Shown here: positions 19,548 through 28,459 of the stretch, piece after piece | Numbering within the stretch: position 1 is the first letter of the stretch | Layout: each line of letters begins with the position of its first letter | Source of the DNA: Crambe crambe | Taxonomy: Eukaryota; Porifera; Demospongiae; Poecilosclerida; Crambeidae | Direction: 5' to 3' | DNA: 64,000 bases | NCBI GenBank assembly: GCA_963924555.1 | Contig: CAWUPZ010000003.1 | Coordinates: 1 to 64,000 of the forward strand | Program-made: the position numbers and the translations under genes | Notes under the pieces: model-generated | Database searches by the model: none | What the model saw: the letters and a program-made list of their open reading frames with translations, nothing else | Told to the model about the DNA's origin: nothing

Positions 19548-20678
19548 CTATGACCGTGTCTGCGGTTGGGCTTCAGCAAAGTATTCATAGTTATCTGCGT
19601 TATTCCTAGCTTTTTTCGAGTAATTCCTGGCAAGGTATCGGCAATAATCTTGGCCATACATTTCAACGCCATCGACCGTTGCATGTTTTATGCCAGCAGC
19701 TCCATGACTCATTTCATGCACAATAGTACCCATCATGGAGTCAGTACCCGATATGTCGGTGTCATTGCCATCTTTATCAATGAAGAATTGCTTGCATAAA
19801 TAGATTGTTGGGAGACCTTCGTTGAAATCTCTAAGGCGAACGTATGCGAAGCAATCTGTGCCAAGCTCAGCATAAAGTGTGACTACCTCTACCTCCATCT
19901 TATTCCTCATCTTCTCATAGTTGGAACTTACTTCCCTTGTGTTATCTCGGCGCAGGTACCTGCTTATTCGATTGCCAAACCATTCTTCATACGGACCTCT
20001 GCCATTTTGCACACTGGTGATGCTATTTCGTATAGCTGTGTAGGCTTTGTTGTATGCATCTTTTGTCTTTCTTCTATCTTCGTCATTACGATAGTCACCA
20101 GCAAGAATTGGAGATATAGGTAGTACAGAAGAAGCTCTCCTTTTGTGGAGTACTTGTGGTTTTTCCTTGCGAGCAGGAGACCCTTTTGTCGGTGGCTTTC
20201 CATTTCTCAAGAGTTCGAACATTGCAGTGTTTGAAACTATTACCTGGGTGGACTCTGGGGAGCGTTCCTTTCCAAATGTTGCATCCATATTCAGATGCAT
20301 GGTGTAAGTACCTGCAGATGTAAAATAATAAGCTGTGGAGATGTCCACTGTGCCTTTCCACTCAGACTTCGCTTTGATGAGGGTGAACTCACTTGTAGTA
20401 GGAGCGCCTCTTTTCAACACGATGCCGTCATAGGGCATTAGCTTTCTACCTTTGGAAACAGTGAAGATGTCTGACCTCAGGCCTTCCAGCGGAGTTTCTC
20501 GGGCAAGCAGGTAGTAATCTTCATCGGCGTTGTTGGTAATGGTGATCTCACATTCTACAGGATCTCCCACTTCGTAACGAGGTGCAGTTTGGATGGAGGC
20601 CGTTAAAATTTTCTCCTTGGGTGTCCCTGAGTCTGGACCCGGAAGTGTAGGGGTGATGTCTTCTACTTTGCTTGCCAT
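19548..20678 (-). CDS. M35 (aspzincin) peptidyl-Lys-type metalloendopeptidase with N-terminal prodomain
   Basis: Intronless frame of 376 codons starting MASKVEDITPTLPG. Residues about 27-150 form an Ig-like prodomain (VGDPVECEITITNN, ETPLEGLRSDIFTVSKG, MPYDGIVLKRGAPTT, SAGTYTMHL) as in bacterial peptidyl-Lys metallopeptidases. Residues 190-370 form the catalytic domain with GTIVHEMSHGAAG (His 321, Glu 322, His 325) and the family-typical NNADNYEYFAE end. The canonical GTxDxxYG block that supplies the Asp ligand is altered to TVDGVEMYGQ; Asp 336 is the nearest candidate. There is no signal peptide at this start, so the product would be cytosolic unless an upstream exon exists. An intronless, bacterial-like enzyme suggests ancient horizontal transfer followed by local copying. 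Same strand as the prodomain gene 785 bp upstream. Confidence 0.85.
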   Translation of the reverse strand: MASKVEDITPTLPGPDSGTPKEKILTASIQTAPRYEVGDPVECEITITNNADEDYYLLARETPLEGLRSDIFTVSKGRKLMPYDGIVLKRGAPTTSEFTLIKAKSEWKGTVDISTAYYFTSAGTYTMHLNMDATFGKERSPESTQVIVSNTAMFELLRNGKPPTKGSPARKEKPQVLHKRRASSVLPISPILAGDYRNDEDRRKTKDAYNKAYTAIRNSITSVQNGRGPYEEWFGNRISRYLRRDNTREVSSNYEKMRNKMEVEVVTLYAELGTDCFAYVRLRDFNEGLPTIYLCKQFFIDKDGNDTDISGTDSMMGTIVHEMSHGAAGIKHATVDGVEMYGQDYCRYLARNYSKKARNNADNYEYFAEAQPQTRS

Positions 20679-21462
20679 AGGTCTTTGAGCACTGGGCTAT
20701 CTCTCTACAAAAAGCAGACCACAAGAAAAAAGGGCTGTGTCATGTTTTTTTGTTGCACACGTGATTGCGTACCCCAAATAGATTCATGAGGTACACGAAG
20801 CATTTTTTTTATGAATGTTATAATTTAATTCATGAGGTGTGTGGCAGTTTCTACAATACTTCAATTATTACTACCACGTTGCCCTTTTGTTACGCTTCAA
20901 AAATCAGGATGCAACAGTGTCTGCATTCAATTAAGAGTTTCACCTTACACCATGGCATGTAGTTTCTCACAAATCAGTTTCCCACAAGCTATATATATAA
21001 TAATACTAAGAGTTTTGTAAGCAAGAATGTCTAGTGATCCATACAAGTTTTAACTCAGCATAGTAGTTTTGGTTGCTGTATGCCTGCTTTTAAAGCAAGA
21101 CCTACTTACTTCATAATTTTTTTAGCCAAGCCATATAAAATTTGACCCAAGCAACAGAAAGTCTGGCCTTACCGTGAGTATGTAGCTAGCTATTTTTGAC
21201 CCTTGATGCCTTGTTCGTATAGCACAGCCACGATGCTTGAGAGTTCTATTTTCAAGCTCAGTGCAACACACTTTTTTTCACCATCCACCCTGGGTCAAAT
21301 TTTTGCACACCAAACACGTGAACTCATTCGTGTGTAAGTTTATCGAAAGTTTCGCTTGCATGGTAAATTCATCAAGTACAAAAGAAGTTGGGATACATAG
21401 GTGGTTTGACTTCATATATAAGGTTCATGAAAATGTAGCGAGTGATACAACATGTTGAATCT
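20679..21462. other. Intergenic stretch between protease and prodomain genes
   Basis: AT-rich, conserved in the inverted arm (29108-30166), where an 80-bp MITE interrupts it. It should hold the protease promoter; I see no clear TATA box or named site. Confidence 0.5.
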
Positions 21463-22110
21463 TCAGTACAAAAAAAGTGCTTTATTTATAGAGGGGCTGT
21501 CCTTGTCTTGACATCCATCACTGGACTCATCGCTGTCTGTGCTTGTGTAGCTCTGCTGGCTGTCGGTGTCACTGCTTTGGAAATCTTGAATCGCCACCAG
21601 GGGACCCTTGTAGTGTGATTCTTCTTTGCAAGCATGCTCACCTAGGGTCAGTTTTCTATTTCCAGTGAGCATGAAGGTGACTTTGTTTGAAACCATTGTC
21701 TGAGTGGACTCTTCAGTTTCTTCCTTACGAAATATTCCTTTCATCTTTAGTTGTATAGTGTATTTTCCTGTAGCAGGAAAACTATAAGCCTCAGAAAGAT
21801 ACACTGTCCTTTGCAAATGAGAGCTTGCTTTGATGGGGACCCACTCCTTTGTGGTAGGAGGACCTCTTTTCAGCATGATGCCATCATATGGTATTGGCCT
21901 TCTGAATCTACCCCTGGAAACAGTGAAGATGTGTGACCTCAGGCCTTCCAGCGGAGTTTCTCTGGCAAACAGATAGTAGTCCACATCATCGTTATTGGAA
22001 ATGGTAATCTCACATTCCACACAATCTCCCACTCGGTAGCAAGATGCAGTTTGGATGGAAACCCTAAAGGGTTTCCTCTGGGTTCTCCTAGCTAGATCAA
22101 TGCAAGCCAT
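21463..22110 (-). CDS. Stand-alone M35 prodomain-like protein with acidic Ser-rich tail
   Basis: Intronless frame of 215 codons starting MACIDLARRTQRKPFRVS. Residues 17-145 match the protease prodomain motif for motif (ECEITISNNDDVDYYLF, ARETPLEGLRSHIFTVS, PIPYDGIMLKRGPPTT, PATGKYTIQLKMKG) but no catalytic domain follows. Instead the tail is acidic and Ser/Thr-rich (SSDTDSQQSYTSTDSDESS). The inverted-arm copy (28460-29107) is also fully open and differs by five residues, which suggests the frame has been kept. In proteases of this type such a domain acts as a propeptide; a free copy could bind or inhibit the neighbouring enzyme, but that is inference. It sits upstream of the protease on the same strand. 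Confidence 0.75.
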   Translation of the reverse strand: MACIDLARRTQRKPFRVSIQTASCYRVGDCVECEITISNNDDVDYYLFARETPLEGLRSHIFTVSRGRFRRPIPYDGIMLKRGPPTTKEWVPIKASSHLQRTVYLSEAYSFPATGKYTIQLKMKGIFRKEETEESTQTMVSNKVTFMLTGNRKLTLGEHACKEESHYKGPLVAIQDFQSSDTDSQQSYTSTDSDESSDGCQDKDSPSINKALFLY

Positions 22111-22209
22111 GAAAAACTGTCCTGTAATTCTGGGTGTTCCTTAAATAGATGCATTACATTTTTTAATTAGATTCATTACATTTTTATTATATTCATTAGA
22201 CATGTGACA

Positions 22210-22610
22210 CCATAGTTCATTATGTTGATACAACCTTCCAGGAATCGTTGAGTATTCTAGATTGGTGACTCACAGAAGAAATATTGGTTAGAATGTGAGT
22301 CTGTCAGGAAGGTCATAGTGTTCACACATTATATCAGAGAGTACGATAGTACTCTCTAACAAGCACTTGATTATGACCTAACTGCTTTTTGTCAGCTATT
22401 AATACAGATGATAGTTAAAGCTGACTAGATACTCACCTGAACCACATACATAATGCGTGTACATCTCTGTCTGCAATCAAGGCTTGCGGTTGCCGCTACA
22501 GGAGAAAGCTAAAGAACTCTGCTTGCATGTACGTGTTCTTAGATTGCATGGTAAAGATCGTCAACATGGAGACAGTAGTACAATTACCGATGATAGTAAA
22601 GCTGATTAGA
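22210..22610. repeat. Spacer with repeat G, copy 1
   Basis: 22240-22330 resembles 27040-27175. A self-complementary AGAGAGTACGATAGTACTCTCT block (22337-22358) is followed by repeat G (22360-22610: CTGCTTTTTGTCAGCTATTA, AATCAAGGCTTGC, GATCGTCAACATGGAG). G recurs at 24687, at 25262 and, inverted, at 35967. G may come from an old coding exon, but I do not recognise it. Confidence 0.65.
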
Positions 22611-22868
22611 CAAGTGAGTGCAAAAAATTTCTTCTAAATAAAAAGGTTAAGTAGGGATAGCCTAAAATCTAGCTGGGCTATATAATGTACTGCAGCCTCG
22701 TATGAATACAATCCCTACATTTACATCCACTACCTATAGCTAGCTATAGCAGTTGTAAAAGTAGGGATTGTATTCATACGAGGCTGCAGTACATTATATA
22801 GCCCAGCTAGATTTTAGGCTATCCCTACTTAACCTTTTTATTTAGAAGAAATTTTTTGCACTCACTTG
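22611..22868 (-). repeat. Palindrome D, copy 5 (opposite orientation)
   Basis: The loop order (TTTACATCCACTACC first) shows reverse orientation relative to D1-D4. Private changes are mirrored in both arms: GAATACAATCC with GGATTGTATTC, and GAGTGC with GCACTC. Confidence 0.95.
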
Positions 22869-23045
22869 TTTCTATCCTTTCTTCTTAGTGCTTGAAGTTG
22901 AATATTAGTTTGTGTATGTATAAAAGAATTGAGGGTGAGCACTGTAATTCAGCAAGGAGTGACTGGAACATCATCAGATAAGAATAAATAGCTAGCTAAA
23001 CGATTAAACTGAAGACCTAGCTAAGCTTAGCTAGCTAAACTTAAG
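22869..23045 (-). repeat. Repeat C, copy 5 (shortened)
   Basis: Inverse C with a large internal deletion. Base 22881 is C here and T in the second unit. Its end toward A carries the uninterrupted site TTAGCTAGCTAAGCTTAGC (on the minus strand), the empty target of the MITE at 8662. Confidence 0.85.
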
Positions 23046-23254
23046 AAGCTTACGTGGCTCCGCCCATAACCCCGCCCCCTAACGACATACGCTTCAAAAT
23101 GGCGTCGAAAGATTAGCTAGTGTTCCGAGTGCTCGAATAGTGAAGTAGAGCCTTAGTCAAAACTAATAGCAAAAGATCAGCCTCTAGGTGCCGCTCTAAC
23201 AGATGGCCAAAGCAGAATTTTGATGACTATAGCCAGTAAGCCGGTACGTCGATC
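23046..23254 (-). repeat. Repeat A, copy 5
   Basis: Inverse copy. In this reading direction: ACGTGGCTCCGCCC, CCCCGCCCCC, then AAAATGGCGTCGAAAG, ending GATC followed by (TTA)n. Confidence 0.9.
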
Positions 23255-23284
23255 TTATTATTATTATTATTATTATTATCCTTA

Positions 23285-23542
23285 CAAGTGAATGCAAAAA
23301 ATTTCTTCTAAATAAAAAGGTTAAGTAGGGATAGCTTAAAATCTAGCTGGGCTATATAATGTACTGCAGCCTCGTATGAAAACAATCCCTACATTTACAT
23401 CCACTACCTATAGCTAGCTATGGCAGTTGTAAAAGTAGGGATTGTTTTCATACGAGGCTGCAGTACATTATATAGCCCAGCTCGATTTTAAGCTATCCCT
23501 ACTTAACCTTTTTATTTAGAAGAAATTTTTTGCATTCACTTG
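23285..23542 (-). repeat. Palindrome D, copy 6 (opposite orientation)
   Basis: Follows A5 through (TTA)n and TCCTTA. Arms pair fully except for one base (CTAGATTTT against CTCGATTTT). GAATGC and GCATTC match at the ends. Confidence 0.95.
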
Positions 23543-23990
23543 TTTCTATCCTTTTTTCTTAGTGCTTGAAGTTGAATGTAAGTTGTGTATGTAAAGAATT
23601 GAGTGGCAGTATTGACTGTCACTTCAACTGAGAGTATGCATGCAGTGATTATTAATTTGACACGAGTCTACAGTACAGTACTATACAAAGCCAGCTCTAC
23701 ATAAAACTTATCTTTTTTTCTTTTGTAGGTACATACACAGTCTCTGGTTGAAGAATTTGTTTAGCTATTTAAGTTTTGTCTATTATTTAATATAAAACTT
23801 TACAGCAACAGCAATGTAGCTTAATGACATGTGCATGGCATGGTGAAATGAGCTGACTACACTACAGCCAAGTACTGGCTATAATACTACTATAAGATGA
23901 GCATCTGTACTGCAATTCAACAAGGAGTGACTGGAACACCATCAGATAAGAATAATAGCTAGCTAAACGAAGACCTTGCTAAGCTTACGT
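23543..23990 (-). repeat. Repeat C, copy 6 (full length)
   Basis: Inverse of the long C version (compare 7741-8147). It carries the uninterrupted CGTTTAGCTAGC junction that marks the unfilled target of the 3.4-kb element. Confidence 0.88.
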
Positions 23991-24190
23991 GGCTCCGCCC
24001 ATAAGCCCCGCCCCCTACCAACGTGCGCTTCAAAATGGCGTCGAAAGATTAGCTAGTGTTCCGAGTGCTCGAATAGTGAAGTAGAGCCTTAGTCAAAACT
24101 AATAGCAAAAGATCAGCCTCTAGGTGCCGCTCTAACAGATGGCCAAAGCAGAATTTTGATGACTATAGCCAGTAAGCCGGTACGTCGATC
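23991..24190 (-). repeat. Repeat A, copy 6
   Basis: Inverse copy, followed by (TTA)n and then by inverted repeat B, mirroring the B-(TAA)n-A order at 1511-2434. Confidence 0.9.
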
Positions 24191-24214
24191 TGATTATTAT
24201 TATTATTATTATTA

Positions 24215-24686
24215 TTAGTATTATAAAGAAAAAGAACAAAAGTCAATTTTAGACATCGTTTTTTTCTCATGTTAGCGAATGAATTTTTGGTCTTTGAACA
24301 TTCTCCTCTCTTCTTTGTAGATGTAATAATTCACTGTAGCCTTCTGAGAACCTGTAGAGTAAGGGTAGAAGAGAAAGAAGAGTTTTTAGTTTATACAGTC
24401 TTATGACCTTTGACCCGCCATCCCTACTTAGAGAGTGCTAGCGCACTCTCTGATTATAAAGAAAAAGAACAAAAGTCAATTTTAGACATCGTTTTTTTCT
24501 CATGTTAGCGAATGAATTTTTGGTCTTTGAACATTCTCCTCTCTTCTTTGTAGATGTAATAATTCACTGTAGCCTTCTGAGAACCTGTAGAGTAAGGGTA
24601 GAAGAGAAAGAAGAGTTTTTAGTTTATACAGTCTTATGACCTTTGACCCGCCATCCCTACTTAGAGAGTGCTAGCGCACTCTCTGA
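24215..24686 (-). repeat. Repeat B, two inverted tandem copies
   Basis: Copies end at 24453 and 24686 (period 233), each closing with the 22-bp AGAGAGTGCTAGCGCACTCTCT palindrome. The two copies are nearly identical to each other, more so than the three copies at 1511. Confidence 0.9.
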
Positions 24687-25385
24687 TACTCATCTGAACC
24701 ACATAATGCCTGCTGCTTGGCAGAGTCTCATCTCTGTCTGCAATCAAGGCTTGCCGCTACTAGTCTACAGGAGGAAGCTAAGGAACTGTATGGTAAAGAT
24801 CGTCAATATGGAGACGGTAGTACAATTTCCGACCTGATGCGCAGTCCAAAACGAAGTAGAGTTAGGCGCTCTAAGTTAATAGCATGGAGAAGGACTAAGT
24901 TGCTTTAGAGATCCGTGATGGCAGCGAAGCGCTGAGGTACTCAGGGAAGGATCGCACTTTGATTATTTATTTATTTATTTACGTATTTTCTTTTTTCCTT
25001 TTTTCTTTTTTTCAAGACTCGACCGCATACTAAGTAGAAAAAACAGGCAATAAATCTTATTTACAATGTATGATTTTTTTTTTACATTACAGATGTGTCA
25101 CTGAGAGAAGCTGTCAAGGCAATAATTATTTTGATGATTAAAAATATTATTTTGTAGCAAGTTAACAGATGAAAGGCCAGGAAGCACAACTCTACTCTCT
25201 CACTACTGTCCCAAGTCACAGATTATTGAAGCTGGAAGGCCATAACCTGATAAGATAGCACAAGCAGTTGATTATGACCTAACTGCTTTTTGTCAGCTAT
25301 TATATAATAGTTAAAGCTGACTAGATACTCACCTGAACCAATGCCTGTACACGAGTCAGGCTTGCCGTAATCTGGTGACACGTAA
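24687..25385 (+). repeat. Repeat G, copies 2 and 3, with AT-rich tail
   Basis: Copy 2 (24687-24960) contains CTGCAATCAAGGCTTGC, a coding-looking stretch that reads EEAKELYGKDRQYGDG, and GATGCGCAGTCCAAAACG, then a TATTTATT-rich tail. Copy 3 (25262-25385) holds only the first part. The frame in copy 2 ends at TAG after RRTKLL. Origin unknown. Confidence 0.6.
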
Positions 25386-25540
25386 TACATGGACTTGTTC
25401 AGGGCCCGGGGCAAGAAGTGCCAGATGACGCTTCCAATATTTTTATTTTGAAGAGAAAGAAGAAAAAGAAAATGGGTACATGTAGAGTTTAGAGTTTGTA
25501 CACAGTGAAGTCAAAGGTGATAAAAAATTAATGGTGAAAG
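25386..25540. other. Short stretch without features
   Basis: Begins with CAGGGCCCGGGGC, then AAGAAAAAGAAA-type low complexity. Nothing recognised. Confidence 0.4.
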
Positions 25541-25909
25541 TCAAGGGAGGGTCTTGACTTCAGAGTTTACCAGATCAACTGGATGAAATTTAAACTCTTT
25601 CAAAGGTTGACCATGTGAGGAACGTGCTCCACGAATACACTGAATGGCCGATCGTAGTAATGAAAATGAAATGCGGCACCGCAGCCAACAGAGTGTGGAT
25701 GTGTAAGGTTGGTCCCACTTGTCTGACAACATGGAAGCCAAACATTTGTAGAATGTTGTGGCCTGTTTGCCCATACCTCCTGTAGCAGAGAAAACTAATG
25801 GGGTGAGGGAAGAGTGTTCTATTTCTCTGGTTCTTTGCTCATACTGTCGTTTCTTCTCATTCTCATATTTTCTATAGCAATTAGTGATACTCGCAAGACT
25901 AGGTATCAC
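25541..25909 (-). mobile_element. Retroelement fossil, C-terminal end of a polyprotein
   Basis: Short open stretch with PLVFSATGGMGKQATTFYK and LLRSAIQCIRGARSSHG, a pattern I associate with the end of reverse-transcriptase-bearing elements of aquatic animals. The exact family is uncertain. Nothing of the polymerase itself is nearby, so this is a broken fragment. Confidence 0.45.
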
Positions 25910-25996
25910 GTATAGGCTATAACTGGTCAGGCATACGTAGCAGTTTTATAGTGGTGAACCTCTATAACTAGAATATAGAAAGTGGTGATAATAATG

Positions 25997-26168
25997 TGCA
26001 GGGTTTCATCTAGGAATTTCACCACCGTAGGCCACGGCAAGGGGGGTGCGGGAGGGGGATGTGCCCCCTCTTACTTGTTTTTGGAGGATTCATTGTTGGC
26101 TAATTCTAGTAAATGCCAATACTGAGGGGGATTTTTTCTTGGGTGAGGAAATGCTATGAAACCCTGCA
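25997..26168. mobile_element. Small MITE with GCAGGGTTTCAT ends
   Basis: Ends TGCAGGGTTTCAT and ATGAAACCCTGCA are exact inverted repeats of 13 bp enclosing 170 bp with G-rich runs. A related end sits at about 26395-26405 next to a C16 run. I could not fix the target duplication. Looks hAT-like by its CAGGG start. Confidence 0.65.
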
Positions 26169-26372
26169 ATGCACGAACTAAACCACAGCCTGACCATTAA
26201 ATAGCTGTGGGGTTAACCATCATGGACAGATTTGTTATCAGAAGCCTAGGCCTAGTTCCCTTGGTTCTAGTGACGTCTCAGATGAGGGCCCAAGTGTTTC
26301 TAAATGACCTTGTGCTAGCTATAACTATTATCATTTTGTAGTTACATATATAAACAACATAAAAAATTGGGG

Positions 26373-26388
26373 CCCCCCCCCCCCCCCC
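26373..26388. repeat. Poly-C run (16)
   Basis: Homopolymer next to CAGTAGATGAAACCCTGG. Comparable runs are at 27304-27319 (G16), 27382-27394 (G13), 27608-27621 (G14), 38404-38424 (C21) and 39381-39393 (G13). Several lie inside or beside CAGGGTTTCAT/CAGGGTTCTAT-type MITEs. Confidence 0.9.
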
Positions 26389-26531
26389 ACAGTAGATGAA
26401 ACCCTGGTGTGATACTGGGAACTGGATTGAGAGCACATTCCATTGCACTAACATTATACATAATGACCTTGGGTAAACTGAACATGCATGCTCACCTACA
26501 ATTGTAGCTATTACCTTCCCCCTTGATGCTA

Positions 26532-26693
26532 GTGAAGTGGTCCCTGGATTATAAGACCACCCCTTGGGATGGCAGAAAATGGAAAGTGGTCTTATTGCAG
26601 GTGGTCTCTATAATAAAAGGATATAAATAAAGGACCAATGCATTAGATAGTGGTATAATAAGGCAGAGGGGTCTTATAATCCAGGGATCACTG
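26532..26693. mobile_element. Small Tc1/mariner-like MITE with TA flanks
   Basis: Ends read GTGAAGTGGTCCCTGGATTAT and, inverted, CAGTGATCCCTGGATTATAAG, flanked by TA (26530-26531, 26694-26695). Length 162 bp, no coding capacity. Confidence 0.7.
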
Positions 26694-26695
26694 TA

Positions 26696-27303
26696 CTGTT
26701 TGGCAGCCTTCAATCAGATCATATGGCCCCTATTCAGACGATGCCATGTCCAGCCAGGCTAAAGGATGTCTAGAGAAGCGTGTACAGAAACATGAATGTA
26801 TAAGCATCTTAGAAGTCCTTAAATTCCGTAAAGGTTCAAGTACCCTAAGTGCTCACCATGAACTTGACCCTCAGGAGAGTGTGTATAATGCCTGGGTTTG
26901 GTCTGGAAATGTTTCTGGTCTCTTGAGTAACTAATGGAACATCAAAATCCTCAAATGACCCATTCAGTGATTGTGTCAACTGAACATGAATAGTGTTAAG
27001 GTCTAGCATTAGCTATATTTCATCTGTGATAGATGAATTGCTAATGTTGATTCAATTTTCCAGGAATTGTTGAGTAGATTGGCAATGATTATTGACTCAG
27101 TGATTCCTGAAAAGTATTAGCAATTCATCTATATGTCAGGATGAAAGTGAAGGTCATGGTGTTCATGCATTATATTATTTATGCATCACTAGCACTCCAC
27201 ATGCTGACCACTGTGCTGATCAATAATTTCTTGAGCACATGGAAGCAAATTAATAATCTTCCTTAGCTACTATTCTTATGCTATAATTATTTCCTAAATC
27301 AAA
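26696..27303. other. Stretch without a gene
   Basis: An imperfect palindrome at about 27028-27133 (ATAGATGAATTGCTAAT against ATTAGCAATTCATCTAT) and similarity to 22240-22330. The frame at 26746-26934 has no support. Confidence 0.5.
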
Positions 27304-27352
27304 GGGGGGGGGGGGGGGGCTGAAGCCCGCTGAGCCACCTGCTGGCTACAGG

Positions 27353-27677
27353 CCTGGGGTTCTATCTAGGAATTTTTAATAGGGGGGGGGGGGGAGAATA
27401 TTTTCACGTTTGTGTGCGGGGAAATTTTTTGCCTTGGCCACTCCCTTTTTGGATGTCAAACCATGCCCACCTGATGTATAAAACACTCTCTTTATGGTTA
27501 ACCCACTGGCATAACCTCATGGGTGTGTGCCACATCATTTCTAGGGGTGTTAATGGACATGTACAATAGTATATTATATAACTGCAATGGGAATTTTTTT
27601 TTTGTTTGGGGGGGGGGGGGGAAGTTTTGGGAGAGAAGTTATCCCCACCCACCCACCCACTGTAGATAGAACCTTGG
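27353..27677. mobile_element. MITE with GGGTTCTATCTA ends and G-runs
   Basis: Left end CCTGGGGTTCTATCTAGG and right end TGTAGATAGAACCTTGG are inverted repeats. The interior carries two poly-G runs and CACCCACCCACCC. Related in ends and composition to 25997-26168. Confidence 0.65.
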
Positions 27678-27769
27678 CTCTGATTCATGTATGTTGCATT
27701 TAAAAACCATGGTTATTGTATCCAAGTGTGTGTTGAGGTAAGTTAAACAACTCCTATAATCTAAATAAG

Positions 27770-28060
27770 TAGACAGTCTGTTTAGAATGGATAATCATCA
27801 ACAGTAGCTTTTGTGGTGGAACTAGAATTTCACTTTTGTATTAGTCTATATGCAGCGCATGCCACTGTCCGCGTCTCCCTACATAGAGAGAGCTACCGCT
27901 CTCTCTGATTATTCTTCTTCTTAGATAACCATATCTCTCAAACCACTCAAGCTACAGCTGGATAAATCCACTCCAAATTCTACAAACTATACGATCTTTC
28001 GTACCTCAAAAGAGTCGATATAAAAAGGAGACACTACAAAGCACAGTTACAATTATTTCC
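27770..28060. repeat. Repeat H, copy 2 (rearranged)
   Basis: 27785-27906 matches the second part of H1 (3930-4062) in the same direction, ending in AGAGAGAGCTACCGCTCTCTCT. 27907-28055 matches the first part of H1 in reverse. The two halves meet at a TTA/TTCTTCTT joint, tail to tail. Confidence 0.75.
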
Positions 28061-28401
28061 TGAAATTAGTCAGCAGATGCCAGTTGCTTACCGAGCACCC
28101 TTAAGTGTCTTGGCCCTCCATTTTTAGAGAGAGAGATCCTGCATTACACCTTGCAACTACTGCATAGAGCATATATATAAATGGTCTGATTAAACGACAA
28201 TGGATGGTTTTGAGTTTTGGCTCTTCAGCTGAGAAAAAAAAAAGAAGCAAGTTCACTATCAAAACTTGGACAGTGGCCTTGCCCCTTACTTCCTTCAATT
28301 AGATCAGAGCACTCATATGGCTTTGTCCTTTGAACTGGAAGCATAAATGGCCATAATTAAGAACTATAACCTTAAACTGGATGAACTATACATAGCTATG
28401 C
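28061..28401. other. Stretch without a gene
   Basis: AT-rich sequence between repeat H and the right inverted arm. No trusted frame. Confidence 0.4.
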
Positions 28402-28459
28402 ATGTCACATGTCTAATGAATATAATTAATGTGATGAATTTAGCTACAGGACAGTTTTC

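Larger units (their letters stand above)
18150..22209 (+). repeat. Left arm of the large inverted repeat
   Basis: Reverse complement of 28402-31879, with about 6.2 kb between the arms. Both arms carry, in the same relative order, the stand-alone prodomain gene, the M35 protease gene, a retroelement-derived flank and a reverse-transcriptase fossil. The left arm is longer because an 806-bp block (fossil, flank, protease 3' end) is present twice in tandem. Arm edges were read by eye and may be off by a few bases. Confidence 0.88.
1..24044 (+). repeat. First copy of the 39,956-bp direct repeat (part in window)
   Basis: Every landmark in this stretch recurs exactly 39,956 bases downstream, in the same order and strand, up to the window end. 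I saw three substitutions (14421 T/C, 18962 C/T, 22881 C/T) and no length change, even in homopolymers and AAT microsatellites. I did not align every base, so the true number may be slightly higher. Bases 24045-39956 belong to the same period but their second copy would lie beyond the window. Confidence 0.97.

Noticed and set aside
1511-24686. CRISPR-like array
   Set aside because: Repeats are 200-850 bp, with TAA runs between them and no spacers of uniform length.
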